DNA of 64,000 nt from Hericium rajendrae (Eukaryota > Basidiomycota > Agaricomycetes > Russulales > Hericiaceae). The DNA is taken from NCBI GenBank assembly GCA_033439255.1, contig JAVRDV010000016.1:248001-312000 (forward strand), in the 5' to 3' direction. How positions within the stretch are numbered: position 1 is the stretch's first letter; each line of letters opens with the position of its first letter. Below the pieces are notes generated by a model. The model was not told the DNA's origin, did no database searches, and saw only the letters and a program-made list of their open reading frames with translations. This document shows, piece by piece, positions 45,479 to 55,096 of this stretch. Both the position numbers and the translations under genes were made by a program.

Positions 45479-48416
45479 ATGAGCTCCGGCGGCAGCGGCG
45501 TGCTCGGCGCGCTCGTCAACATCGTCAAGGATCTCCATCCTGCATTGGCAGTCCTCAAGGGAATCTATGACATCTACGACGGGGTCCAATACAATAAGAA
45601 ACGGTGCGGCGGCCTCGTCGATCGCGCGCGTCGTGTCCTGGTCGTTATCAACACTGAGCTCAACACAAAGAGAACACGCCCGAAGCCGGCCAATGTGAGG
45701 CGCCTTGAAGAGTACGTAAACGCATTGGGGCGATATTCGCTGAATCTTGATTGATGACATCGAGCAGGACCCTGGAGTATATTCGCCAGATTATGCAGAA
45801 CTACGCCGCTCTGTCGTTGGTACCCAGTCTCATACGCAGCGAAGAGATCAAGCGGGCCATCGAGCAGGGCCATTATCGGCTTGAAGACTGCTTGCAACTA
45901 TTTCAGGCGAGTTTATGCAGTCCCTTGTCTGCATGGGCGGCGGCGCGCTGATGAAGATGTCGTACAGATAAAGTCGCTGCGGCAGATCCAGGATTTCCAG
46001 AGCGCAATGCGCAGGGAAGAGAAGGAGCACCACAACGAGCTGGTTGTGTTACTCAAGAGCATCCAGGATGCCTTGCAGCGCGGAGAGCCCCTCGGAAGGC
46101 AGCTCTTCTCCATTGACGGCCGCCGGGAGGACGAGGTTATGCTTGCCATGCAGCGCGTCGGTGTCCGTTTCTGCCGTCCTGGAATACTGATACCGACGTA
46201 TTACATTTTTCTAGGAGATTGAAAGGCGTGCAGAGGACACATCCGTGGAGAAGCAGATTCTCCAGCTCGGCTTGCGCTCCCTGAAGAAGCAAGGCAAGAA
46301 GATGGCTCCCGAGTGGACGATTACCTCGTTCGATCTAAGACTGTATTCTGGGCCTGAAGCCCAGATTGGAGCGGGGGATTTTCCAAAGTGGTGCGAGGAC
46401 AGTGGAAGCGGATAGACGTTGCAGTCAAATATGTCTATGGTGATGTGAAGGTAAAAATTGTCTTCCACTCATAGTTGGGAGCTAAATAACTAATGACGGT
46501 GGCCAGCCACTGAGTCGAGAAATAGCGGTGTGGAGGCAACTGCGGCACGACCACATAGTTCCGTTCTATGGAGCCTCGATGTCTGCGGAGCCGCCCTATA
46601 TTGTCTCCAGGTACATGAAGAACGGAAACATGATCTCATATTTACGTCGCAATCCAACAATGGACAGGGTGAAGATAGTGCGTGATCGTCTTCGCTTTGC
46701 ATAGTTCTCAATAATATTGATTCTGCTCTAAGGTCTATGAGGTGTCGCTGGGCCTGCTATATCTGCATGGAGAGTCGATTGTACATGGCGATATCAAAGG
46801 CGTACGAGGTCTAACAATATATCTTCAACGCAATCCTGATCCTCTTTCCGGCAGGAAAATGTCCTAATTGACGACTCTGGTAAAGCTTGCATAACGGATT
46901 TTGGTTTGTCGAAGGTCAAGACGGAAGAAAACTCTTTGCTTTACATGAGCAACTCGTCTACTAGAAGACCGAAGATTGCTGGTACACCGCGGTTCATGGC
47001 ACCCGAGGCCTTAAAGGAAGGTCGTCAGAACTACAAGACGGATGTATTTTCCTTCGGAATGCTTATTTACCAGGTGTGATGTCTGAATTCAAAGCGTAAA
47101 TACTAATTGCTGAAACCTGATGATAATATTGAAGGCGTTTACATTAAAGATTCCCTTCGCCGATGCAAGTGACGAAGATTTGCACTCGGGGCGGCTTAAG
47201 CCTCTGAAGAAGCCTCAAGAAGAAGCCCATGGATTGACCAATGGCTTGTGGGATCTGCATCGGTCATGCATCGACGCCAATCCGGCTATCAGGCCTCTGT
47301 TCGAGCAGATTACCTTGATCATGGAGTCTCTGAGCAACAGCTGGGATCAAGTATGGCGAAAGCATCATTCCGCAGGATCAGGTTTGGATCTTCCTTGCCT
47401 TGAGACCCCCCAGAATTGACATCAAAGGTAGCGTTGCCCGAAAATCCAATCCCAGCGAGCCGCTTCCAGGAGACTCTCGTTGCGAAAGGTCATTCCTGGT
47501 TCAAGGGGATCTCTAAGGCACTCCTTCCCAGCTCATTATACTTCAGGGAGAACAGAGCCTTTTACATCAAGTATACGATATGCAACTACCGTGCCACCAT
47601 GACACTCGAGGACGCCAAGCCTCAGATCAGAGCATATGGTTATCTCTACCCCAGTCATCCCAAAAAGCTGTCATTCCAATAGTGAGCCGCCCGTCTTGCT
47701 TTGCCCAACGTCAAACGTTTCTCAGCCGCGTTCATCGTAGCCAGGGGAGCCAGAACAGCTTTGTGAGCTGGTATACACGAGACGTTTTAGAGGCGTGGCG
47801 AATCGACGCACACCAGATCACGCGCAGTGGTCCACAAGTCATGTCATTGAAATTCAGCGGCGATGGCGTGGCCCGGCTTTGGTTCGAAACATTTCTGCTA
47901 TATGCCAAGGGGAAGGATCCTCGAGGTTCTGGTAAGCCTTTTATTTCGCCTACCGGCGAACGAGGAACTGATAGATACATAGGATGCTATCCTGTGCCTG
48001 TGATTTGTAAGACGGAGGGCGTCTACTGGAAGCGAAGGGCCAAGCAGAACATAGAGGTAGCGCATACAAACCTTACTCGTCCTACATCTCCGGTACGTCA
48101 CCAGCCAGACCATGCCAACACATGATTGCTCATCGAGATGTAGCCTCTAAGCGACGCATGGATGACGTTGCCCAAACCACTTTCCTGCAGCGCAGTCTCG
48201 GAGGGCTCGAAGACGATTTCTTTCACCGCGAAAAATGAGAAACCGTGGCCACCACATTGGACGTACACTCTGGACGGTCGTACCATTCGTAGAGAAGCCC
48301 GGCAATGGCCTGAACAGGACGTCTGGTACATTTTGGAAGAATGCTGCCATACGGATGACGAGGCCAGGTTGTGGTTCACGGAAATCAAGAAGACAGTGCA
48401 GAGTTGGCAGCATTAA
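45479..48416 (+). CDS. MLKL-like protein: N-terminal helix bundle, protein kinase, extra C-terminal tail
   Basis: The N terminus (MSSGGSGVLGALVNIVKDLH, NKKRCGGLVDRARRVLVVIN, LEYIRQIMQNYAALS, RLEDCLQLFQ) looks like the four-helix HeLo/MLKL-type domain that many Agaricomycete kinases carry. The kinase has VAVKYVYGD (beta-3 Lys), SREIAVWRQLRHDHIVPFYG (alpha-C Glu), SIVHGDIKG-ENVLID (HGD in place of HRD), ITDFGLSK (DFG) and FMAPEALKEG (APE). The glycine loop is in two frames: IGAG before and FSKVVRGQW after a G5 run at 46373-46377, an apparent one-base deletion or sequencing error. If 47351-47427 is an intron (GT-AG, phase 0), the frame continues into a tail: VALPENPIPASRF, HPKKLSFQ-YQGSQNSFVSWY, ITRSGPQVMSLKFSGDG, GCYPVPVICKTEGVYW and TYTLDGRTIRREARQW, ending KKTVQSWQH. 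Otherwise it stops at 47419. The tail is of unknown function. Confidence 0.6.
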
Positions 48417-49107
48417 TGTCACAGCAGGCGGATGAAGAACCGCCAGCCTACGATCCGACCGTATGTTTTGGACGTTAATGTCAACGGAGTCAAGTGACAC
48501 GAGCAACTTAGAAGTGGTACATCCCACGCGATTTACAGGACTCAACATATCGGGCGCTGCACGTCGAACAAGACGTACGTTTCTCTTTTCTTCTTCATGA
48601 GGATCAGATGCAGAGCAACAGAGCCACAGACCAACTACCCAGACGCAAGTCCATCTCCGGCTGCCAGCCCCACTATCGTGGCCCCGATCGAAAAGCTGGA
48701 TGCACAATGGATACACAATGGATGCACAGTCTCCCAAATCCGACTCGACTACCGCCCAGATCTCGAAGCCATGTAGAGGAGCCGTCCGGCCTCGATTCGA
48801 CAATATCGTCGCGCACTCAGTGATCCCGATCCATTTGGCCTCATTCTCGTCCCGGCTCCCGAGTCCCACCTAGTCGACGCGCTCTTCTGCGACCGCACTG
48901 GGAGGGAGCGGCCAGGAGCGGGTCTGGACTATTCCTTCATGCACATTTTGGATGCACACGCTGGATCGTCGGACCATTCGTAAAGAGTCTCGGAAAGGGC
49001 CCAGGCAGGACGTGCTGTACAGTACGGAGGAGCGTTGGGACACGTATGATGAGGCTGAGTTGTGGTCCCAGGAACTAAAGGACATCGTGCAGAGTTGGCA
49101 GAATTGA
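48416..49107 (+). pseudogene. Partial, degenerate copy of the kinase tail
   Basis: An ATG at 48416 overlaps the TAA of the preceding frame and could start MSQQADEEPPAYDPT, with a donor GTATGT and acceptor AACTTAG leading to KWYIPRDLQDSTYRALHV. Further on the reading breaks up, with FGLILVPAPESHLVD and VWTIPSCTFWMHTLD in different frames. The end, LDRRTIRKESRKGPRQDVLY then DEAELWSQELKDIVQSWQN and TGA at 49105-49107, clearly matches the tail of the preceding gene. It looks like a tandem duplicate that is losing its frame; a functional spliced form cannot be excluded. Confidence 0.45.
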
Positions 49108-49629
49108 TGTCATATATATGTTAGATTCGGTAATTATGGCAGCCATCGGGCTTTGCCGAAGTCCTTAAACCTTATCTACGAGTACTTACCGGTGTCATCA
49201 ACGTCCCAATTTAGTCGTGTCGTTTTATTCCGTTGTCGCTGCGCTCGCTGTTTTCAACAATATAGGCAAACGACACGATGTAAACGCGTGGCGGGGCTTA
49301 CGACTCAGGAGTCGTTCCTGGGTCCTTTGATACAAAACATTTGTCCAGAGCGTGCGTTCCGTTCATCCCTTTGAACACATGATGACTGTTTTTTATGCTC
49401 GGGCAAGCAACAGAGACTGTATTCAACTTTCTACGTATACGCACGTATGTTCCATTGTCTCGAACGTTATTTCATTGTCTCGCCAGATACGGAACATAAC
49501 TGATTACTTTTTTTCTATCCCTTCTCTAGATGACCATTTGATGACCATTGCCTTGTTCCTCCAACGTTCTTGACTGGCGTAATCTACTACCGTGGCGCAC
49601 CCATGATATTGAATCGGCTTGACTTTCAG

Positions 49630-50156
49630 CATTCCTTCTTGTCGACCTCAACCCGTACCTTACAACGAACTCGGAGATCACTCCCATTATCAGAGAGCTC
49701 GGACAGCGCTTCGCACATACCGAGTTTGGATCCCGGCCAGAGGGACCTTACAGGACCACGTACTTTTATGACGCACTCCCTACTGCTCCTCTTCATTCCT
49801 TGGACGAGTTCCATGCATACTATGATCAACTTCTGCAGAATTCGAAAAGATTTTCAGGAGGGCAAATCCACCATGATTTACAAGCCCTTCGTCACAAGAG
49901 TCAAGAAGAACCCGAAACGCCTGTTCTGGCCCATGGTGATCTGTCTCCGCGTAACATCCTTGTGAAGGACGGGAAGATCATTGCTGTGGTCGATTGGGAA
50001 ACCATCGGCTGGTATCCGACATTCTGGGAGCGTGTCGGCATGCAGACAATGATGCATCGACGATTGACAGATGCTCTGTCTGATGTTTTCCAGAAGAGGC
50101 CTGAGGCTGCAGCAGTATACCTCTATGTCCTGGCGTGTCTAGATTCGCGTTACTGA
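49630..50156 (+). CDS. APH-family (aminoglycoside phosphotransferase-like) kinase, partial
   Basis: The C-terminal half of a small-molecule kinase fold. It opens after an acceptor (TTGACTTTCAG) and reads LVDLNPYLTTN, then RELGQRFAHTEFGSRPEGPY, DEFHAYYDQLLQNSKRF, VLAHGDLSPRNILVKDGK (Brenner-type catalytic loop), IIAVVDWETIGWYPTFWE (metal-binding Asp) and ends LYVLACLDSRY at TGA 50154-50156. Upstream, near 49395-49460, one frame reads GQATETVFNFLRIRTYVPLS, resembling the N-lobe of the same family, but the N-lobe exons cannot be joined with confidence. It is either a gene with unresolved 5' exons or a truncated relic. The physiological substrate is unknown; the name does not imply antibiotic resistance. 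Confidence 0.5.
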
Positions 50157-50289
50157 ATCGGTAATGGCCCTTTTCTCCCAGTCAATTTTTTTCTCGACGC
50201 TATGGACTCGCAATGAAGTTTTTTGTTTCCTGCGATATCTCATCTTTTGGCACATGCCAGAATGAGCAAGGTATGTTCTGACTGAAAGT

Positions 50290-51000
50290 CCGTTGCCCAG
50301 TCCCTTGACTCGGCGTCTGGTGCTCACTTCGACGTCACCTACTTCCCACCAAATCAGTAGTAATTTCATCGCAACTCGCTCAATGACCGGCAGGTACTCT
50401 TCCATGGTACGATCCAGCGCACCGACAAGTACATCTTCCGCCTGCCAGCCCCGCAGCCCCGCTCCCATGGCCCCGATCGAAAAGCCGGACGCACAGTCGC
50501 CCAAATCCAATTCGACACCGCCCAGATCTCGAAGCCATGATATTGCAGAGGACCCGCCCGGCCCCGACTCGACAAGATCGTCGCTCCCCAGTCATCCCGA
50601 TCCGCCTGGCCTCGTTCTCGTCCCAGCTCCGGAGTCCCAGCTTGTTGACATTCACAAGGTAAGTTATCACGCCATCCCCCTCCCGCCTCAAGAGAAAGGC
50701 GTGTTGTACGGTCGCTTTGGTGACGCCTCTTCTGCGAGCGGGAGGAACGACCCGGAACGAGTCTGGACCATTCCTGTATGGCGATGGCGAAACCCAGGCG
50801 ACGCGTCCGAGCGCCGCGGCTGCTCGGGTCTGTCTCCGTGGGCCTTGCGCTTTAGAGACACGAAAGCACGCCGAGCGACGCGGGCCGAAGAAGCACTGAG
50901 CAGTCGCACGACTTTCGGGCTGGCGTGGTTCTCAGCCCAGAATCAACGTCGACTCGGTGGTGATCGGATGCCTCGAAGCTAACGTTGATTGGAGTTATAT
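50290..51000 (+). pseudogene. Second degenerate copy of the kinase-tail unit
   Basis: Nucleotide similarity to 48560-48960 is easy to see: both have CATCTTCCGCCTGCCAGCCCC-like, GGCCCCGATCGAAAAGC and CCCAGATCTCGAAGCCATG in the same order. Protein pieces include GLVLVPAPESQLVD and ERVWTIPVWRWRNPGD. Frame breaks and a missing C terminus (no SWQ ending) mark it as a relic. Confidence 0.45.
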
Positions 51001-51549
51001 GTGTGTGTGAATGGCGAGGGCTTTGTGGCGCCTGATCGGGAGGAACGGGACGTCGAAGTGTTGCTGTATGGAGGGCGCGCTTCTTCGGAGGAAGGGAGGC
51101 GTGAGAGGTAGCTTTAGGTTTATTTTTGTGTCATCGTGGGCAGGAACGCGGTCCGGGGCTGCGAAGCCGTGGTGCCTATAGGTTCCTTGAACACCTACAC
51201 TTGAAGATATGCATACTCAGACTCAAACGCGTCTTGCAGCGAACCACTCGACTGAACACGAGGACCCACGCGCGAATACAGCACTATACAGACGAAGTCA
51301 GAGGTCATGTCCAAGTGCATGATAATATACATTTTGATACATCTTCCAGTCTCATATATCCTGATCCTACACATTACCCAACGACGATGTCAAGGAGTAT
51401 CGTACCCATGGTACAGCGGCGCCAATGCGCGCAGGTGCTTTGGTATAATAAGTTAGACAACACAGAGCGGGGAGGATGCGGGGTCCAAGCTTCGGATAAG
51501 GGACCTGGGCCCGCAGAAATAGAACGTGTGCACTGCGCCTCGGAAGCAC
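51001..51549. other. Intergenic region
   Basis: Nothing recognisable. Overlapping open frames of up to 143 codons have no domain. Confidence 0.4.
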
Positions 51550-52404
51550 TCAATTGAAGCCGTCGAAGTGCCCCCTGAGGATGCGCTCGCCCATGGGCGA
51601 CGGCGCGCGGCGCTGCCGCCCGTCGGCCGAGCGCGCGCTCACAGTCGCGCTGCGGCGCGTCTTGCGCGGAGTCGTGGGGAGCGCGGTGCTGCTCGCCGAG
51701 GGCGGCGAGACTGCCGACGGGGGCGGCGCGGCGGGCATTGGGGGTGAGGTTGCGCGTTGTGGGGAAGTGAGGTTTGGCTGTGAAGTGGGTGTCAGCGGGT
51801 GTCGGGACGCTGGTGATAGGGGCTGTGGGCTGGGGGGCGGGAGCATGGGGAGGGTGCTTACGCGGAAGCCGCCGCCCAGCGAGAGCCGCCGGAGCACGCC
51901 TGCGCCGCGCTGTTGCTGCTGGTTCTGCGTTGCGGAGGGCGCTGCTGGAGTTGGGGGCTGAGCGAGCCGGGCGTTGCCGGACCAGCTTGTGGAGGCCGCA
52001 CGACGGTGTTGCGGGGAGGACTGTGCGTCGTCCTGCATTTCTTCGTCTGCGAGCAAATCCCGGTGAGTACAAGATACAGATAAAGTATGAGCAGAAGGAG
52101 TGTCGAGGAGATACGGACCTTCGAATACGGGCTGCGCACTACCGAGGCCGGTGGAGCCCCGACTAAATGGGAAGGTAGACCCCTTGGTCGGGGAGGAAAC
52201 ACCCATGAAATACGAAAGGAATGGTGAAGTTGAAGGGGAGGTCGAGACCCTGGGTGGGTTGGGTGACTCGGGTGTGTGGAGGGGTAGGGAGCTGGGGGAA
52301 GAGTCGGAGGACGAGAAAGACATATGGCGGCGGCGGGAGGAATTGCCAATTGGGATAGGAGACGACGGCTGGTAGTCGTTGGGGGAATTGTTATCTGCGG
52401 ACAT
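51550..52404 (-). CDS. Conserved disordered Ser/Pro-rich protein
   Basis: It starts MSADNNSPNDYQPSSPIPIG at 52404. Two exons are separated by an intron of about 75 bases (donor GTCCGT after PVFE, acceptor GCTCGCAG before DEEMQDDAQSSPQHRR). Exon 1 has SSPTKGSTFPFSRGSTGLG and the whole is rich in Ser, Pro and Thr. Exon 2 contains LRRLSLGGGFR, a long TP/SP-rich stretch, TPRKTRRSATVSARSADG and ends APSPMGERILRGHFDGFN. The many SP/TP sites and RRxS-like sites suggest a phosphoregulated, intrinsically disordered protein. The conserved-looking short blocks (LRRLSLGGGF, MGERILRGHF) argue for a real gene. No function assigned. Confidence 0.65.
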   Translation of the reverse strand: MSADNNSPNDYQPSSPIPIGNSSRRRHMSFSSSDSSPSSLPLHTPESPNPPRVSTSPSTSPFLSYFMGVSSPTKGSTFPFSRGSTGLGSAQPVFEGPYLLDTPSAHTLSVSCTHRDLLADEEMQDDAQSSPQHRRAASTSWSGNARLAQPPTPAAPSATQNQQQQRGAGVLRRLSLGGGFRVSTLPMLPPPSPQPLSPASRHPLTPTSQPNLTSPQRATSPPMPAAPPPSAVSPPSASSTALPTTPRKTRRSATVSARSADGRQRRAPSPMGERILRGHFDGFN

Positions 52405-53589
52405 GGTAGGATGTGCTTTATGCTTTATAACGTTTCGGTACACAGCAGAGTAGATGGATGGGGGAAGGACGAGAGGATTTGGTGAGACTCAGCCGGTTGC
52501 TTATAAGGATGCAATTCCGTGCTACTTTGATCTCCATCACGTGCACATTCTCTGAGATCCAAATCTCGCCCTCTTCAGATCCCGACTCCAGCCTCCGTCT
52601 TCCTTTCCCTTCGCCTCGTTCTCTAACAATCAACCTAGAATCGTACGTGCCAAACTATCTTCCCATGAATCTCCATGTATCTCACTCCACACGGTGGTTT
52701 TCATGCTTCCATGCCAGCATGAACCACTGCAAAAGCCGATCTGACCTTGGAACCCAGTCACGCCGGCCCCGTCCCAGCAAGGCAACCACCTGCCGCCCCA
52801 TCTTGTCTCTGTCTCCGAGTACACGGCCCGCATGACAGAGCAATTCATTCTCGTCCGCCGCATGTCCCTTACCCCGCATTTCGAAGCCACGGAACCATCC
52901 GGGCTCTTTTGCGTTTGTTCCTCAACTTTTGCCTCCATCTCCCGCTCAATGCTGCCCTATCTGCCCAGCCTACTTCATTGCGATCCCGACGCAGGCATGC
53001 TTGCCATCGCGCCTCGGGGCCGACTCTATTCTGATGACTACACCAGAATCGCCATGACCACGCCGGAGACGCAGCCGCGCTACGAAGTTCGGATACCGCC
53101 GATCGCTGAGGACATGGCGTAAACACCCTGCCTACTTCAGCGCGACACCGCTTCTGACTGCGCCCAGCTGTGGCCAGCCTCATCCTGGGCGCACTCTCGA
53201 TCCCGTTTGGTCAGAGAAGGTGCTGACTGTGGTATGGAAGTCCTCATGGGGGCTGCCATCCAGCCTTCCCGCCGAAGTATGTGGTTGGTGCCTTTCCCAC
53301 ATCGGCACGGGTGTGAATGAGAGTACGGCTGGCCAATGGGGCGCGAGTCGGTATGGTCTTGTGGACTGTGCTCGAAGCTCGTCTCGATAATGTGATGTCG
53401 AGATGACACCGTCTGACCTCACAGCGTCTACTTCGTCGGTGCTAGAAGCTCTGTCTTTCTGTCGCTCGAGGCGTGCATAATGCAGCCTTGCCCCCTGACG
53501 TACCCTCTGCCGATCGCGGCTTCTCGCACATATGTGCAACGCAGCCTCTATACAGTTTCACCCCATTCCGAAACTCTGTCACTCATCCG
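52405..53589. other. Intergenic region
   Basis: No gene supported. The longest open frame, 52832-53122 (starting MTEQFILVRRMSL), has no recognised domain. The region holds the promoter of the minus-strand gene ending at 51550. Confidence 0.4.
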
Positions 53590-54235
53590 ATGGCGGCATG
53601 GTGGTGGCATCTCCAGCGAGCACTGCATCATCACATTGATGACTGACAAGACGCTCGTCGCGGTGTTTTGCAGAGTTTGATGGTCGGGCTCTGTCGGTCT
53701 GATAGGCGTTTTCGGTCCAAAACTTTATCTGTCTATGCAAGGAATTAGTACTTATACAAACATCAAAGCCCATACATCGTTCCTAGAAAAACTCACGCAC
53801 CCCGTTATTGTGCGCGATCACGCGAGCGAGCAGATCGGTAACGTGCCACGCCTGGCTGTCCTACTTCTTGGGCCCGCATGAAGTCCCAAGTCATACGCGG
53901 TCAAGTCATCCGCGGTCAAGAAACATGCAATCGATAGGACGAATATCCAATGCTCGCACATGTCGAATCCATTCTGCATGACTTCTGTGTCGTACTTCTT
54001 CACAAGCGCACTGCGCTCCTTCATGAGCTCCGCGCGATACACCTGCACCTAACCAAGCGACGTCGTCCCTTCACGGCTTGCGCCACAATCGTCCTCAGCT
54101 TATCCGACAGACCCGGTGCGAGCGAGTCCTTGACGCCCTCGCTGGACCGTGTCTCCTGGTGGCCCGGTTTTCTGCGGTCTGCGAGGGAAAAGGGCGAGAC
54201 GCGGTGCCAGTAGATGTTTCGCAAAGGCGAGCACC
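53590..54235. repeat. Left arm of an inverted duplication (with 56810-57560)
   Basis: The segment is the reverse complement, diverged, of 56810-57560. Shared words include AAACACCGCGACG, CGCGATCACGCGAGCGA-like, GATAGGCGTTTTCGG and CGGTGCCAG. It carries a decayed DUF4246 3' end on the minus strand and the end of a luciferase-domain relic on the plus strand (GGGISSEHCIITLMTD, 53593-53680). This is the opposite order to the right arm. Confidence 0.65.
53818..54235 (-). pseudogene. DUF4246 fragment, C-terminal
   Basis: Reads NIYWHRVSPFSLADRRKPGH, then loses the segment that follows in the intact gene, and resumes SDKLRTIVAQAVKGRRR. In another frame it continues QVYRAELMKERSALVKKYDT and ends FDMCEH, with TGG where the intact gene has its TGA stop. 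It is a truncated, internally deleted, frameshifted copy of the gene at 55097-57160. Confidence 0.65.
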
Positions 54236-55096
54236 ATTCCCTGCGTAGTCGTCACACTGCCCCGACTTTGAACTCACATTCCAGCTCTCTTGCTTCTCAT
54301 TCAACTCCACTGCACGGTGCCGAACAACAGAACGCATTGTGGGATCTACCCCACACGGAAGTAAATCTGCACATCTCTTTCGATCGAGAGGCGTCGGCGG
54401 TCGTTCCTCGATCTCGCGTCCAGTCCAATTTGGGGCATGGGCGGCACCGACCTGATAAGACCGTCGTCCACTTCATCCCCGCTCCCGAGTCTCTAGACTG
54501 GCTCCGATTCTTGTCCACATTGTCTTCAGACAAGGCACCAGTTCTGCGATTTCTTCTGCGAGAGCCACCTCCTACGTCATGATCCAACGATATATTTGGC
54601 ACGGAAACAGATATACCTTCATACGTACAACTCAGCGGGACTTCAGACGAGCCTCAAGTTGTCGGTGAGGAACGAACTCGGCAAAGACTGTGATGTTGAT
54701 AGTTTCCTGACAAAATATTCCCACCTGAGTTGAAGTTATCCAGCTGTTTCACCGATGAGTTTGACTTTCTCGACACGCGAATCGCGTTCTGCTGCAAATT
54801 AGTTACATCAACTCTCAGGACCTTGATCAGTTTGAGTCAGAGTACATGTCTACTGCCACGTTCTTCCCACCGTCAGGGTCTGCTTTGCTCTACAGCTCGG
54901 CGCTCAGCGCTCATGATTCGCATGGGTCCGACAGCAGGACGACAACTTCGACAGCACACACAGCGCCCGACAGCCATCAGCGCTCTTCCCGTGTCCTGCA
55001 ATGTATTAAGCAGCTCGGAACCGTGCCAGGTATATAGCTCATCATCACTCTTTGGAACTGGCATTCTTACATCGAGAAAGACAGCCATTTCGTATC
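54236..55096. other. Upstream region of the DUF4246 gene
   Basis: No gene supported. A plus-strand frame at 54214-54582 contains VVHFIPAPESLDWLRFL, faintly like the VPAPES motif of the kinase-tail relics, but this is too short to call. Confidence 0.35.

Noticed and set aside
44977-45570. 197-codon plus-strand frame
   Set aside because: It overlaps the kinase start in another frame and has no recognisable domain.
48162-48416. Stand-alone 84-codon gene
   Set aside because: An acceptor at about 48143 joins it in phase to the preceding exon, so it is better read as the last exon of the kinase-tail gene.
54214-54582. Open frame with VVHFIPAPESLDWLRFL as a further copy of the kinase-tail unit
   Set aside because: The resemblance is limited to a short VPAPES-like word; flanking bases do not align.
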